Source: Actinomycetota bacterium
GTDB taxonomy: Bacteria; Actinomycetota; Actinomycetes; Nanopelagicales; Nanopelagicaceae
Assembly (NCBI GenBank): GCA_010028225.1
Contig: RGOY01000007.1
Location: forward strand, 1-21,397
Length of the DNA stretch: 21,397 bases
Direction: 5' to 3'
Each line of letters begins with the position of its first letter. The stretch's first letter is position 1. This document shows positions 9,179-18,000 of this stretch, piece after piece. The notes beneath the pieces are model-generated. The model saw only the letters and a program-made list of their open reading frames with translations, was not told the DNA's origin and ran no database searches. The translations under genes and the position numbers were made by a program.

Positions 9179-10170
9179 ATCAACCCCAATTAGCGATTCC
9201 TGGAATCGAGCCTCTCCTTGCCGCTGACCTCACTCAAGGTCTTGCGAAGGTAGAAGAACTTCTTGAGAGTCATATCCAAGGTGACTATCCGTTAGTCGAG
9301 GAGACTTCGCGTCATCTTGTTCTCGCGGGTGGCAAACGTCTTCGCCCACTTCTCGTTCTCCTGACATCGCATTTGGGTACAGAGCGTGGGATGGATATCT
9401 ACAAAGCGGCAGTTGCCTGCGAACTGACTCACCTCGGCACTCTCTATCACGATGATGTGATGGATGAAGCGGCCCTTCGAAGAGGAGTATCTAGCGCTAA
9501 TTATCGATGGGGTAACGCAGTTGCGATCCTTACCGGTGACTACCTCTTTGCAAAGACCTCGGCTCTCCTGGCAGAAGTGGGACCAGAAGCTGTCTTGCTC
9601 CAAGCCCTCACCTTCGAACGTCTGGTCATCGGACAGATCCAAGAGACGCAAGGACCAGCATCAGGTGAAGATGCGATGGAGCACTACATGAAGGTGGTCG
9701 CCAACAAGACTGCTTCATTAATCTCCACCTCGGCGCGCTTTGGTGCGATGCTCTCTGGCGCTGATCCTCGAATCACAGAAACGATGACCGAGTTTGGCGA
9801 GGTAATTGGAATCGCCTTCCAACTTGCCGATGACATCATCGATATTGCAAGTGAGAGTAGAGAGTCAGGCAAAGTTCCAGGAACAGATTTAAAAGAGGGC
9901 ATCCCAACCCTTGTCACTCTCCTAGTGCAACAGTCATCCGATCCTGCTGATAATGATCTCAAAGAGATCCTGCGAGCACCGATTGAAGATGATCAAGTTC
10001 TAGCTGATGTGCTCACTCGACTTCGATCTCACGCTGCTTTGAAAGAAGCGAAGGCGAGACTTTCTGCGATTGCACAACGAGCCGAGCGACTCCTTGAAGA
10101 CCTGCCAGAATCCACCGTAAAACAGGCCTTTTTCGGGCTAATTGGAGCTATCGTCAACCGAACGGCTTGA
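9175..10170 (+). CDS. Long-chain polyprenyl diphosphate synthase (probable menaquinone side-chain synthase)
   Basis: A 331-residue all-alpha trans-isoprenyl diphosphate synthase, which condenses isopentenyl diphosphate onto an allylic primer. The substrate-binding GGKRLRP (52-58), the first aspartate-rich motif D93-D94-VM-D97 and the second D219-D220-II-D223 (in FQLADDIID) are all intact. The residue five positions before the first motif is glycine (G88), a small residue that in this family goes with long products. Exact chain length cannot be read from the sequence. Hepta- to nonaprenyl for menaquinone is the natural inference, because the gene is fused to the complex I operon by a GTGA overlap, as seen in other actinobacteria (grcC-like genes). 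GTG 9175 has no clear Shine-Dalgarno, so translation is probably coupled to nuoN. The 3' end overlaps the convergent rarD by 33 bp. Confidence 0.92.
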   Translation: MNQPQLAIPGIEPLLAADLTQGLAKVEELLESHIQGDYPLVEETSRHLVLAGGKRLRPLLVLLTSHLGTERGMDIYKAAVACELTHLGTLYHDDVMDEAALRRGVSSANYRWGNAVAILTGDYLFAKTSALLAEVGPEAVLLQALTFERLVIGQIQETQGPASGEDAMEHYMKVVANKTASLISTSARFGAMLSGADPRITETMTEFGEVIGIAFQLADDIIDIASESRESGKVPGTDLKEGIPTLVTLLVQQSSDPADNDLKEILRAPIEDDQVLADVLTRLRSHAALKEAKARLSAIAQRAERLLEDLPESTVKQAFFGLIGAIVNRTA

Positions 10171-11040
10171 TTTCACCAGATCGCGCCCAAGAATTATCAG
10201 TGCAATCCAGATACAAATGAATCCGATGAGCTTAATTGGATTCATATCCTCGTGATTGACTCCAACGCCAATGAAGAACATGATCGTAGGGGTCATATAT
10301 TGAAGCAATCCAACTGTCACGAGGGGTAGTCGATTGGTCGCGCCATTGAAGAAGAGAAGTGGCGTCACTGTCGCTATGCCTGTAGTCATGAGAAGTAACG
10401 AGATTCCCCACGACTTGCCAAATGAAGCGGTTCCATCAATCTCAAGAAAAGTTAGATAGGCAGCACTGGGAAAGAGGGCGACAAAAGTCTCGACGGAAAG
10501 GGAGTCCAATGCACCGAGTTTGAGGCGCTTCTTTATCAGGCTATAACTACCCCAGGTCGATGCCAAGACGAGAGCTATCCAAGGAAGTGCGCCATACCCC
10601 ACTGTTAGCACCACGACTCCAGCTCCTGCAATCAATAGAGCTATTCGTTGAGCAGAGCGAATCTCCTCTTTAAGTATGAAGACGCCGAAGGAGGCAGTTA
10701 CCAGAGGCGTGATGTAATACCCGAGCGCTGACTCGACCACTCGATCGGCATTGACTGCCCAAATGAAGGTGCCCCAGTTGATGGTAAGTAGCAATGAGGC
10801 GAAAGCAAGAACTCGAAAGGTCTTGAGGTCTCTGATCAGACCCCAAAAAACCTTGATTTTCTTGGCAAATTTGAGAAAAAGGAGACAAACCAAAAGGGAC
10901 CAGATTCCTCGATGGACCAAGATCTCGGCGGGGGAAACTGAGCCCAACCACTTCCAATAGAAGGGAAGAAGGCCCCAGAGCGAGTAAGCCGAGACGCCGT
11001 AGAAGATGCCGGTCCGATAGGAAGTGCGATCTTTACTCAA
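10138..11040 (-). CDS. rarD: EamA-family transporter, RarD type
   Basis: A 300-residue membrane protein of the drug/metabolite transporter superfamily with about ten hydrophobic helices, in two EamA halves. The N-terminal GVSAYSLWGLLPFYWKWLG segment followed by SPAEILVHRGIWS is typical of RarD proteins (E. coli RarD is about the same length). The substrate is not established for most members: the name comes from a chloramphenicol-resistance phenotype, so no substrate is claimed. The start is TTG at 11040, the first possible start after an in-frame TGA immediately upstream, with AGGTGA on this strand at 11051-11046, 5 nt before it. It lies 12 bp downstream of yajQ, suggesting one transcript. 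The 3' end is convergent with and overlaps the prenyl synthase. Confidence 0.87.
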   Translation of the reverse strand: MSKDRTSYRTGIFYGVSAYSLWGLLPFYWKWLGSVSPAEILVHRGIWSLLVCLLFLKFAKKIKVFWGLIRDLKTFRVLAFASLLLTINWGTFIWAVNADRVVESALGYYITPLVTASFGVFILKEEIRSAQRIALLIAGAGVVVLTVGYGALPWIALVLASTWGSYSLIKKRLKLGALDSLSVETFVALFPSAAYLTFLEIDGTASFGKSWGISLLLMTTGIATVTPLLFFNGATNRLPLVTVGLLQYMTPTIMFFIGVGVNHEDMNPIKLIGFICIWIALIILGRDLVKSSRSVDDSSN

Positions 11041-11052
11041 TCACATCACCTA

Positions 11053-11541
11053 TTAGCGGTAATTCGTGAACTGGACGGCGAAGTCAAGATTTGCACCTTT
11101 GATCAAAGCTATAGCTTCTTGCAAATCATCTTTACTTTTACTGGAAACCCGTAGTTCATCGCCCTGGATTTGAGCTTTGATGCTCTTAGGTCCAGAGTCT
11201 TTGAGCAGTTTCGTCACCTTCTTCGCATTCTCTTGGGAGATACCCTCTTTTGTCGCGATGACGATCTTATGTTCCTTGCCACTTAACTCTGGTTCGCCAG
11301 CCTCTATCGACTTTAGTGAGACACTTCGTTTAACTAATTTCTCCTTGAATACCTCAAGCGCTGCCTTTGCGCGCTCTTCTGTCTCAGAAGTAATCGTTAT
11401 CTTCTCACCACTCTTAGAAATACTGGTACCAGTGTTCTTGAAATCGAATCGAGTCTCGAGTTCTCGCGAACATTGATTGATTGCATTATCCAGCTCTGCT
11501 TGATTGATCTTTGATACAACATCGAAACTTGAGTCAGCCAT
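11053..11541 (-). CDS. yajQ: YajQ family nucleotide-binding protein (UPF0234)
   Basis: A 162-residue cytosolic protein with the YajQ signature: N-terminal SSFDVVSKIN, a repeated ferredoxin-like fold with ISKSGEKITI near the first half, QIQGDELRVSSKSKDDLQ near residues 125-142, and the characteristic C-terminal QFTNYR. E. coli YajQ is 163 residues. Family members bind nucleotides or nucleic acid, and a Xanthomonas homologue is a cyclic di-GMP effector; which activity applies here cannot be read from the sequence. I chose ATG at 11541 because GGAG sits 6 nt upstream and the product aligns with the usual family N-terminus. An ATG at 11553 would add MEKV but lacks a good ribosome site. It is the first gene of a likely yajQ-rarD unit and is divergent from the giant gene. 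Confidence 0.93.
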   Translation of the reverse strand: MADSSFDVVSKINQAELDNAINQCSRELETRFDFKNTGTSISKSGEKITITSETEERAKAALEVFKEKLVKRSVSLKSIEAGEPELSGKEHKIVIATKEGISQENAKKVTKLLKDSGPKSIKAQIQGDELRVSSKSKDDLQEAIALIKGANLDFAVQFTNYR

Positions 11542-11661
11542 CACTTTCTCCATCCACTAAGACGCTGCTAAGAGTAGTAAACCCAGGCTTTTGCCCTGAC
11601 CCGCCTAGTAACTTGAGAGGAAAAAGGCAATAGTGATAGTGAAAAAAGTAGAAAAAATGGC

Positions 11662-11690
11662 GTGAAATCTTTCAATTCGAGGAATTTCAC
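11662..11690. repeat. Inverted repeat (GTGAAAT/ATTTCAC)
   Basis: A perfect 7-bp stem, GTGAAAT at 11662-11668 and ATTTCAC at 11684-11690, encloses 15 nt that can add a few wobble pairs. It lies just upstream of the TTGACA at 11700, so it could be an operator or an upstream activator site as easily as an RNA hairpin. No T-run follows it. Confidence 0.45.
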
Positions 11691-11708
11691 CCCAAATCTT
11701 TGACACCC

Positions 11709-11740
11709 GCTCACCCCCTGCGAAGGATGGGGGATTGAGC
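11709..11740 (+). repeat. G/C-rich hairpin in the giant-gene leader
   Basis: GCTCACCCCC (11709-11718) can pair with GGGGG (11729-11733) and TGAGC (11736-11740), giving a 10-bp stem with an AT bulge and a 10-nt loop. It is too G-rich and lacks the T-run needed for a terminator. Its 3' half also contains GGATTGAGCG, which is complementary to early codons of the giant gene. Confidence 0.5.
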
Positions 11741-11788
11741 GTCCAGATGGGGAGCTCGAATAAAGGGGAAGCTCGAAATGAGCGCGCG

Positions 11789-11844
11789 TTTGAGCGTGAG
11801 TGATATCAATCTTCGATCTGTCGCGCTCAAAATCAGTTTTTTTT
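11789..11844 (+). terminator. Possible attenuator: stem followed by T8 upstream of the giant gene
   Basis: TTTGAGCG (11789-11796) is perfectly complementary to CGCTCAAA (11824-11831), leaving a 27-nt loop. A run of eight T (11837-11844) begins 5 nt after the stem. The order stem then T-run on the + strand resembles an intrinsic terminator or attenuator about 68 nt before the giant-gene ATG. The loop is long and the gap to the T-run is larger than usual, so the call is tentative. A TCAG/CTGA mini-stem flanks the T-run itself. Confidence 0.3.
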
Positions 11845-11911
11845 CTGACTCGAATTTGTTCCTTATTACCTTGTGTCGCTCAGCAACCATTAGCTCACGG
11901 TGCGGTGCCTG

Positions 11912-12040
11912 ATGTTTCGAAGCACAGGGCTAATCAACCTTCGCTCAATCCTCGCTGATCGAATAGCCCGTGGGTTGGTTGCGATATTTGCCGTCACCTT
12001 GCTTCAAGGAATATTCACTGGTCCTGAGGTTGTCTTTGCA
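11912..12040 (+). other. Signal peptide of the giant protein
   Basis: Residues 1-43 have a long basic N-region (R3, R11, R17, R20), a hydrophobic core GLVAIFAVTLLQGIF (21-35) and a probable signal peptidase I site after V41-F42-A43, before DES. This directs the protein to the Sec pathway. The N-region is rather long, as in many large Gram-positive surface proteins. No lipobox cysteine is present. Confidence 0.8.
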
Positions 12041-15000
12041 GATGAGTCACCTGCAATAGAAATTTCTGCGCCAACAATCACGACAACTTTTGGCGAAGAA
12101 GCATCTGGAGTGATCTCAGCAGTAGGTGGAACTCCTGGCTATACCTTCGGATACACCGGGTCGGTACCGGGAGTGAGCTTTGCTTACATTGATTCAACTT
12201 CAGTTGGGGTTCAAGTTGCTGCTAACGCACCACCGGGTACTTATCGAGAGACAATCACTGCTACAGATATTGCTAATAAGCGTTCTGCAGCGCCATTTGA
12301 AATCAGGATTCTCAAGGCACCGCGAACTATCCAAGTGATTGCGCCACTTTCATCGTTGAATCAAGAAGAGACAATGTCATTGACCACGATTGTCGATTCA
12401 ACTATTCGTGATGAACTCAAACCAATCATGTCCAATGACGGAGTTCTGAGTTACCAGAGTTCAACTCCATCGATTTGTTCTGTCAATCAGAACACGGGTG
12501 AGGTAAAAGCAATCGCACCATCTGGGCAATGTCAGATAACTGCAACTGTGGTTGGTGGAACTTATTTTGAGAATGCGACCTCGAATTTCTCGCTATCAGT
12601 CGCTACCCCTCCGCCCGAGCAAACACCACCTGCTCAACAAGAGCCAATAACGCCTACTTCAGAGCCTTCTCCATCACCCACTTCAGAACCCACACCAGAA
12701 CCCAGTTCCGAGCCGACCCCAGAGCCAACACCTTCTTCGGATGAGGCTGCAGAAGTGCCGATGACAATGAGCAGCTTCTCGGCTTCGAATTCAGCGACTC
12801 TGATCTTTCAGTCAAACAATGGCTCAGGTACAAGTACCACTCAGATTGAAGGCGGACCAGCGAATCTCACTGCAAATCCATTCACACGAATCGGTTACAC
12901 ATTTCTCGGCTGGAGTACCGATAGCAGTGCATCAACGCCGCTTTATCTAGATCAGTCCTCCTTCTCCTTCTCATCCGATGAGACTCTCTATGCAATCTGG
13001 CAAATCGATACCTTCACTATCTCAGTTAATTTCAATGATCAGGGAACAGTCACGCCATCAACTCGTGTAGTCAATTATGGAGAGAACGTCACATTCACTT
13101 TCCAACCAAATAATGGTGCAACAGTTAGAAGTGTTCTCGTTAATGGACTTCCAGTAACAAACCTTTCTATTTTCTATGATTCAAATGGTGCTACATCTGG
13201 AACTGCGCCGCCTGCAACACTTGTCGTTTCGGGAAGTAGTTACACGCCCGAAAACAATCCAGGGAATCTACAAAAAACTGGATTTGTGTTTAGCGGATGG
13301 ACAACAGTTCTTAATGACGCTGCCACTTTAGTAACTGACTCAATATCGATATCGACAAATACAACTCTTTATGCTAGATGGACAGTTGCTACCTACACAA
13401 TCACCTTAACAACGACAGCTGGTGGAACAGTTTCGCCGAGCACGTCATCGACAGTTCAATATGGCGAAACAGTGACTTATTACTTTGCTGCAGGCGCTGA
13501 GAAACAAATCCAAAAGATAGTTGTCAATGGCGTCAGTCAGGGTGCAATCAGTAGTTACACTTTCGGCAGTGTGGCGATGAATCACACTTTGGATGTCTTC
13601 TTTGAGACTGTGACTTATCCGGTCTACTTCAATGCTAACGGCGGTACCGGTGGCACGACGGTTCAGGTTTACAAGGGTGCCAATGCGATTGATTCAGCTC
13701 CTGCGGTTACTCGTGCCGGTTACACATTCTTGGGTTGGAGCCAAGATGGAACTTATCTTGTAACGAATCTTCAGATCACAACTCAAGCAGAGACAGTTAC
13801 AGCCCTCTGGCAACTTAACTCCTATCCGGTCACCTTTGATGTTAACGGTGGAACTGGTGAGTCAATCACGGTCTCAATCGAATATGGCGCTAATGCTCTG
13901 TCGTATGAGTCGAAGCCCGCGACGACCCGCGAGGGCTACACATTCGCGGGCTGGGGTGTGGATACGGTCACTGCCGTTGCAAGTCATACAGTCACTGAAA
14001 CAAAGACCCTTTATGCAATCTGGAGCCCTCAGAGTTATCCAGTTACTTTCGATGCCAATGGTGGAACTAACGAAACCGGAACGTCGAGCTCAATTACGCA
14101 AGTGACATATGGCTCAAATGCCATACCGCTTGCCCCGGTCGTAACCAGGGCTGGACACACACTCAGGGGATGGTCAATCGATGGCACAAACATCGTTACT
14201 ACCTACCCCATTATCGAGACCACCACACTGCGGGCACTCTGGCAGGCAGACACTTTCGCGATCAACTTAGTGCAAACAACTGGCGGAACTCTTGCCGCAA
14301 CCATTGGTGGAGCGATTTCTTATGGTGGAAGTGAAACTGTCTCAATCACCGCTGCGAGTGGTTATTACATCTGGGATGTCTTAGTCAATGGTGTATCTAT
14401 AGGGGCAGTTTCGCAAAAGGTATTTAACAATGTCACTGCTGCTGAAACTATTACTGCTGTTTTCAAGAAGACGACCATCGTGGTGACTGCCTCAAAGGTA
14501 GGAAATGGAACCATTTCGCCAAGTGGCGCGAATTCAGTTGCCGTCACATTCGCATCTGCAGGATCAATAAGTTTCACATTTGAAGCCGTCTCTGGGTATC
14601 ACCTTGACACTGTCACCGTCGGGGGTGTGATCGTTCCAGTCACTGGTAACTCGCTGACTCTCTCTGGACTTCGCGATGACACTGCTGTAATCGCTTACTT
14701 CGTCATCGACACATTCTTAATCGTCGCCACTGCGGATCCAGGAGGTTCGATCTCACCTAGCGGCAATGTCTCGGTCAACTCGGGATCAAATCAGCGCTTT
14801 ACAATCACAACCAATCCTGGCTACACCTTCTTCAAGATTGAAGTTGATGAATTCGAAGAGCCAACAACGCTTAGAAACGGGCTACCGACGTTCACCTTCG
14901 AGAACGTCCAGCTCAATCACACTATTCGAGCCTTCTTCAACATCAATTCTTACAACGTAACTACTTCTGCGGGGGCGAACGGTTCTATCTCTCCTCTCGG

Positions 15001-18000
15001 CACTCGGTCATTGGAGTACGGCACACGAGACACAATCACCATCACACCGAACGTTGGATACAAAGTTGCCAATGTGACCGTCAATGGAGTTTCAGTGGGT
15101 TCTGTCACTCAGTACATAATCGAAAGTGTTACAGGAACTACAACGATCGTTGCCACTTTCACTATAGAGACATTCACAATTGTTGCTTCGGCCGGAGCAG
15201 GTGGAAGCATCACGGATAGCGGAACAACGATCGTTAGTTATGGTGCGAGCAAGACGTACACCTTTACGCCGAGCACTAACTATCATGTCAAGGACGTCCT
15301 GATTAATGGCGTAAGCGTTGGCGCTAAGGCAAGCCACACCTTCTCGAGTGTTACCGCTAACCAAACTATTTCGGTAACTTTCGAATTGGACACTTACACC
15401 ATCATCTTCAGAGCAAATGGTGGAAGTTCTGACTCAACAGCTGTCTTCTCTCATGGGAGCAATATCATCGCGAGCGCTCCAACAGTCACCCGAACTGGTT
15501 ATCGATTCCTGGGCTTTTCCACGACGCTCAACGACAGTCTCACGATTGTCGCGAGTCGAAGTGCTACAGCGAATGAAACGCTCTTCGCTTTTTGGCAGAT
15601 CGAGACATACACGATTACCTTCAATCCAAATGGAGGATCTCTCGCTTCAGGTCAACTCTCTCAGATTGTCAATTACGGTACAGAGGTAATTGCACTTGCA
15701 CCAACTCTAACTAGAAGTGGATTTACCTTTGCCGGATGGACGATAGATAGTCCAACGCTTATCACTTCTCACATCGCCGTTGCTGATACAACAATAATCG
15801 CCCTCTGGGTTGTCAATGTCGCTCTCTCTGGCGATACCTTGATCACCACGACTCAAGGAAGATCTGAGTCTTTGACTCCAGTGACCTCGGGTGGTCTGGG
15901 TGTGAAGACTTACACCATCAGTGGAGTAAATAGCGCACTTAACTTTTCTATCGATGCCGCCACTGGGAAATTGACGATTCCATCGACCGTGCCACAAGGG
16001 ACTTACTACGAGACGATTACCGCGACAGACTCTGCAGGAGTAACGGCATCGCGAGTTATCACCATTCTGGTGAATCCTCCAGTGACGCTCTCGGGTGGCG
16101 GAGCAATTATCACTACTGCTGGTCGCGCTGAATCCTCAGTTGCATTCACTGCAATAGGCGGAACTGGAGCGTTGACCTTCACAATCTCTGGCTCTGTTGC
16201 TGGAGTGACGGTTACTTCATTAGGTGTCGTAAAAGTGGATTCGCTCACACCATCGGGCGTCTACAACCTCACCGTCACGGCGACAGACTCTCTTGGGATG
16301 AGTGATAGCGAAAGCATTTCAATCACTGTCAATGCTCGAATCGAAATAACGGGTTCTGCCATGCTCTTTACAACAGTTGGACGCGCCCTCGACTCCCCAC
16401 AGTATCTCGTCACTGGTGGAACCGGAGCCATCACATTCTCACTCTCCGGCACACATGAAAGCATTACCATCAACAGCAGTACCGGGATTATTCGAGTTGA
16501 TTCAACACTCCCCGCAGGGACTTATTACGAAACCATCACAGCAACTGACACACTTCTTCAAACTGACACACATCTTGTCACCATCACAGTCAATGCAGGC
16601 ATGGCAATCATTGGATCTGCTTCGATTCAGTCGACTCAAGGCAGGCAATATCAGCCAACAATCTATGGCGTCTCAGGCGGAACAACGCCGTACATTTTCA
16701 CGATTACTTCGGGTACCGCAGGAATAACGATCAATACATCAGGACAGCTCACTATCGCTGAAACTGTGAATGCTGGTACTTACTACGAAACTATTACGGT
16801 CACGGATACTTCCGGTGCGACCGCGATAAAAGCACTAACAATCTTGGTCAACCCCGCCATCACGATTACCGGTGGATCAAATGAGACGACGACAGCAGGA
16901 CGTGCAGATTCCACCTCGGCATTTGTCATCACAGGTGGAACAGGAGAATTGAGTTTTGCTCTCACTCCCACTATCACTGGAATCACTGGGAACGTAACCG
17001 AGACGCGAATCGTGATTGCAAGCAACACGGCACCAGGTACTTATCTTGTGACCTTGACGGCAACAGACGAGCGTGGCGATACCGAAGCAGTGACTGTAGT
17101 GATCGTAGTAAACCCTGCAGTCACATTTTCATCCGCGCCAACTCTTCAATCGACTCTAGGTAGAGCATGGACTTTCCCACGAGTAAGCGGCCTTGGTGGC
17201 ACAGGAACTCTCGGATACTCCATCCTCACGCCGACAGATTCGATCACCATCAATCCAGTTACGGGGCAAATCTCTGTAACTAATCAGATTCCGGTAGGAA
17301 CATATTCAATAACGGTCATAGCAACCGATGAATTCCTGGAGACGGGATCGATCCAGATTAACGTCGTCATCAATCCATTAATGACGTTTGATGCTGTTGA
17401 TTCTCTTGTCACGACTCAAGGGCTTGCAAAGAGCACCTCTGCGATCACCGTTACTGGTGGAACTGCACCAAAGGTTTTCTCGATCACCGGTGGACCAGGG
17501 ATCTCGATTGACTCTGTCACTGGAGTTGTAACGGTCAGTTCAGCAAAAGTTGCTGGCACTTACATCGAGACGATCACGGTCACAGACTCCGTTGGTGCTA
17601 CTACGCAAGACACAATAACGATAATCGTCAACGGACCTTTGACCATCACACAAGGCAGCAACATCACAACGACCTATGGGCGAAGTGATTCCTCGACACC
17701 CTTCACCTCGGGGGGCGGAACTGGCCTGAGAACATTCACGATCAGTGGAACAAATCCAGGGATTACCGTGGATCAAGACGGAAGAGTCCAAGTCTCCGCC
17801 AACGCAATACCAGGTACCTATATGGAAACGGTTTCAGTTACTGATCAACTTAACGTTGTCGAAACCCGCTCCATCACCATCATCATCAACGAAACGGTCA
17901 CCTTCCGAGCAACCGGCGCTCTCAAGACCACACTCAATCGCCTCAGGAATTTTGACTCGGTCACGGTGACAGGCGGAACTGGACCGATTACATACTCCTA

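Larger units (their letters stand above)
11542..11911. other. Intergenic region between divergent yajQ and the giant gene
   Basis: About 370 bp without a convincing gene. The yajQ-proximal part holds a small imperfect hairpin (CAGG/CCTG around 11584-11599) and A-rich sequence at 11620-11660. The rest is rich in inverted repeats, listed separately. A TTGACA at 11700-11705 could be a -35 box, with AAGGAT 17 bp downstream as a poor -10, which would give a leader of about 175 nt for the giant gene. An 18-codon ORF (ATG 11747 to TGA 11803) has no good ribosome site and is not called. No tRNA, known riboswitch consensus or insertion sequence was recognised. Confidence 0.6.

Noticed and set aside
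10118..10145. Weak hairpin with a short T-run on the - strand at the end of rarD
   Set aside because: The stem is only about 3-4 bp with a bulge and the T-run is four bases, so it is too weak to call as a terminator.
11747..11803. An 18-codon ORF in the giant-gene leader (starts MGSSNKGE)
   Set aside because: It has no ribosome site at normal spacing, is short, and overlaps the inverted-repeat region. It could be a leader peptide but nothing supports translation.
11580..11911. A known riboswitch (cyclic di-GMP or cyclic di-AMP type) upstream of the surface gene
   Set aside because: I looked for the conserved cores and found only a GGGGGA stretch that does not fit either consensus.
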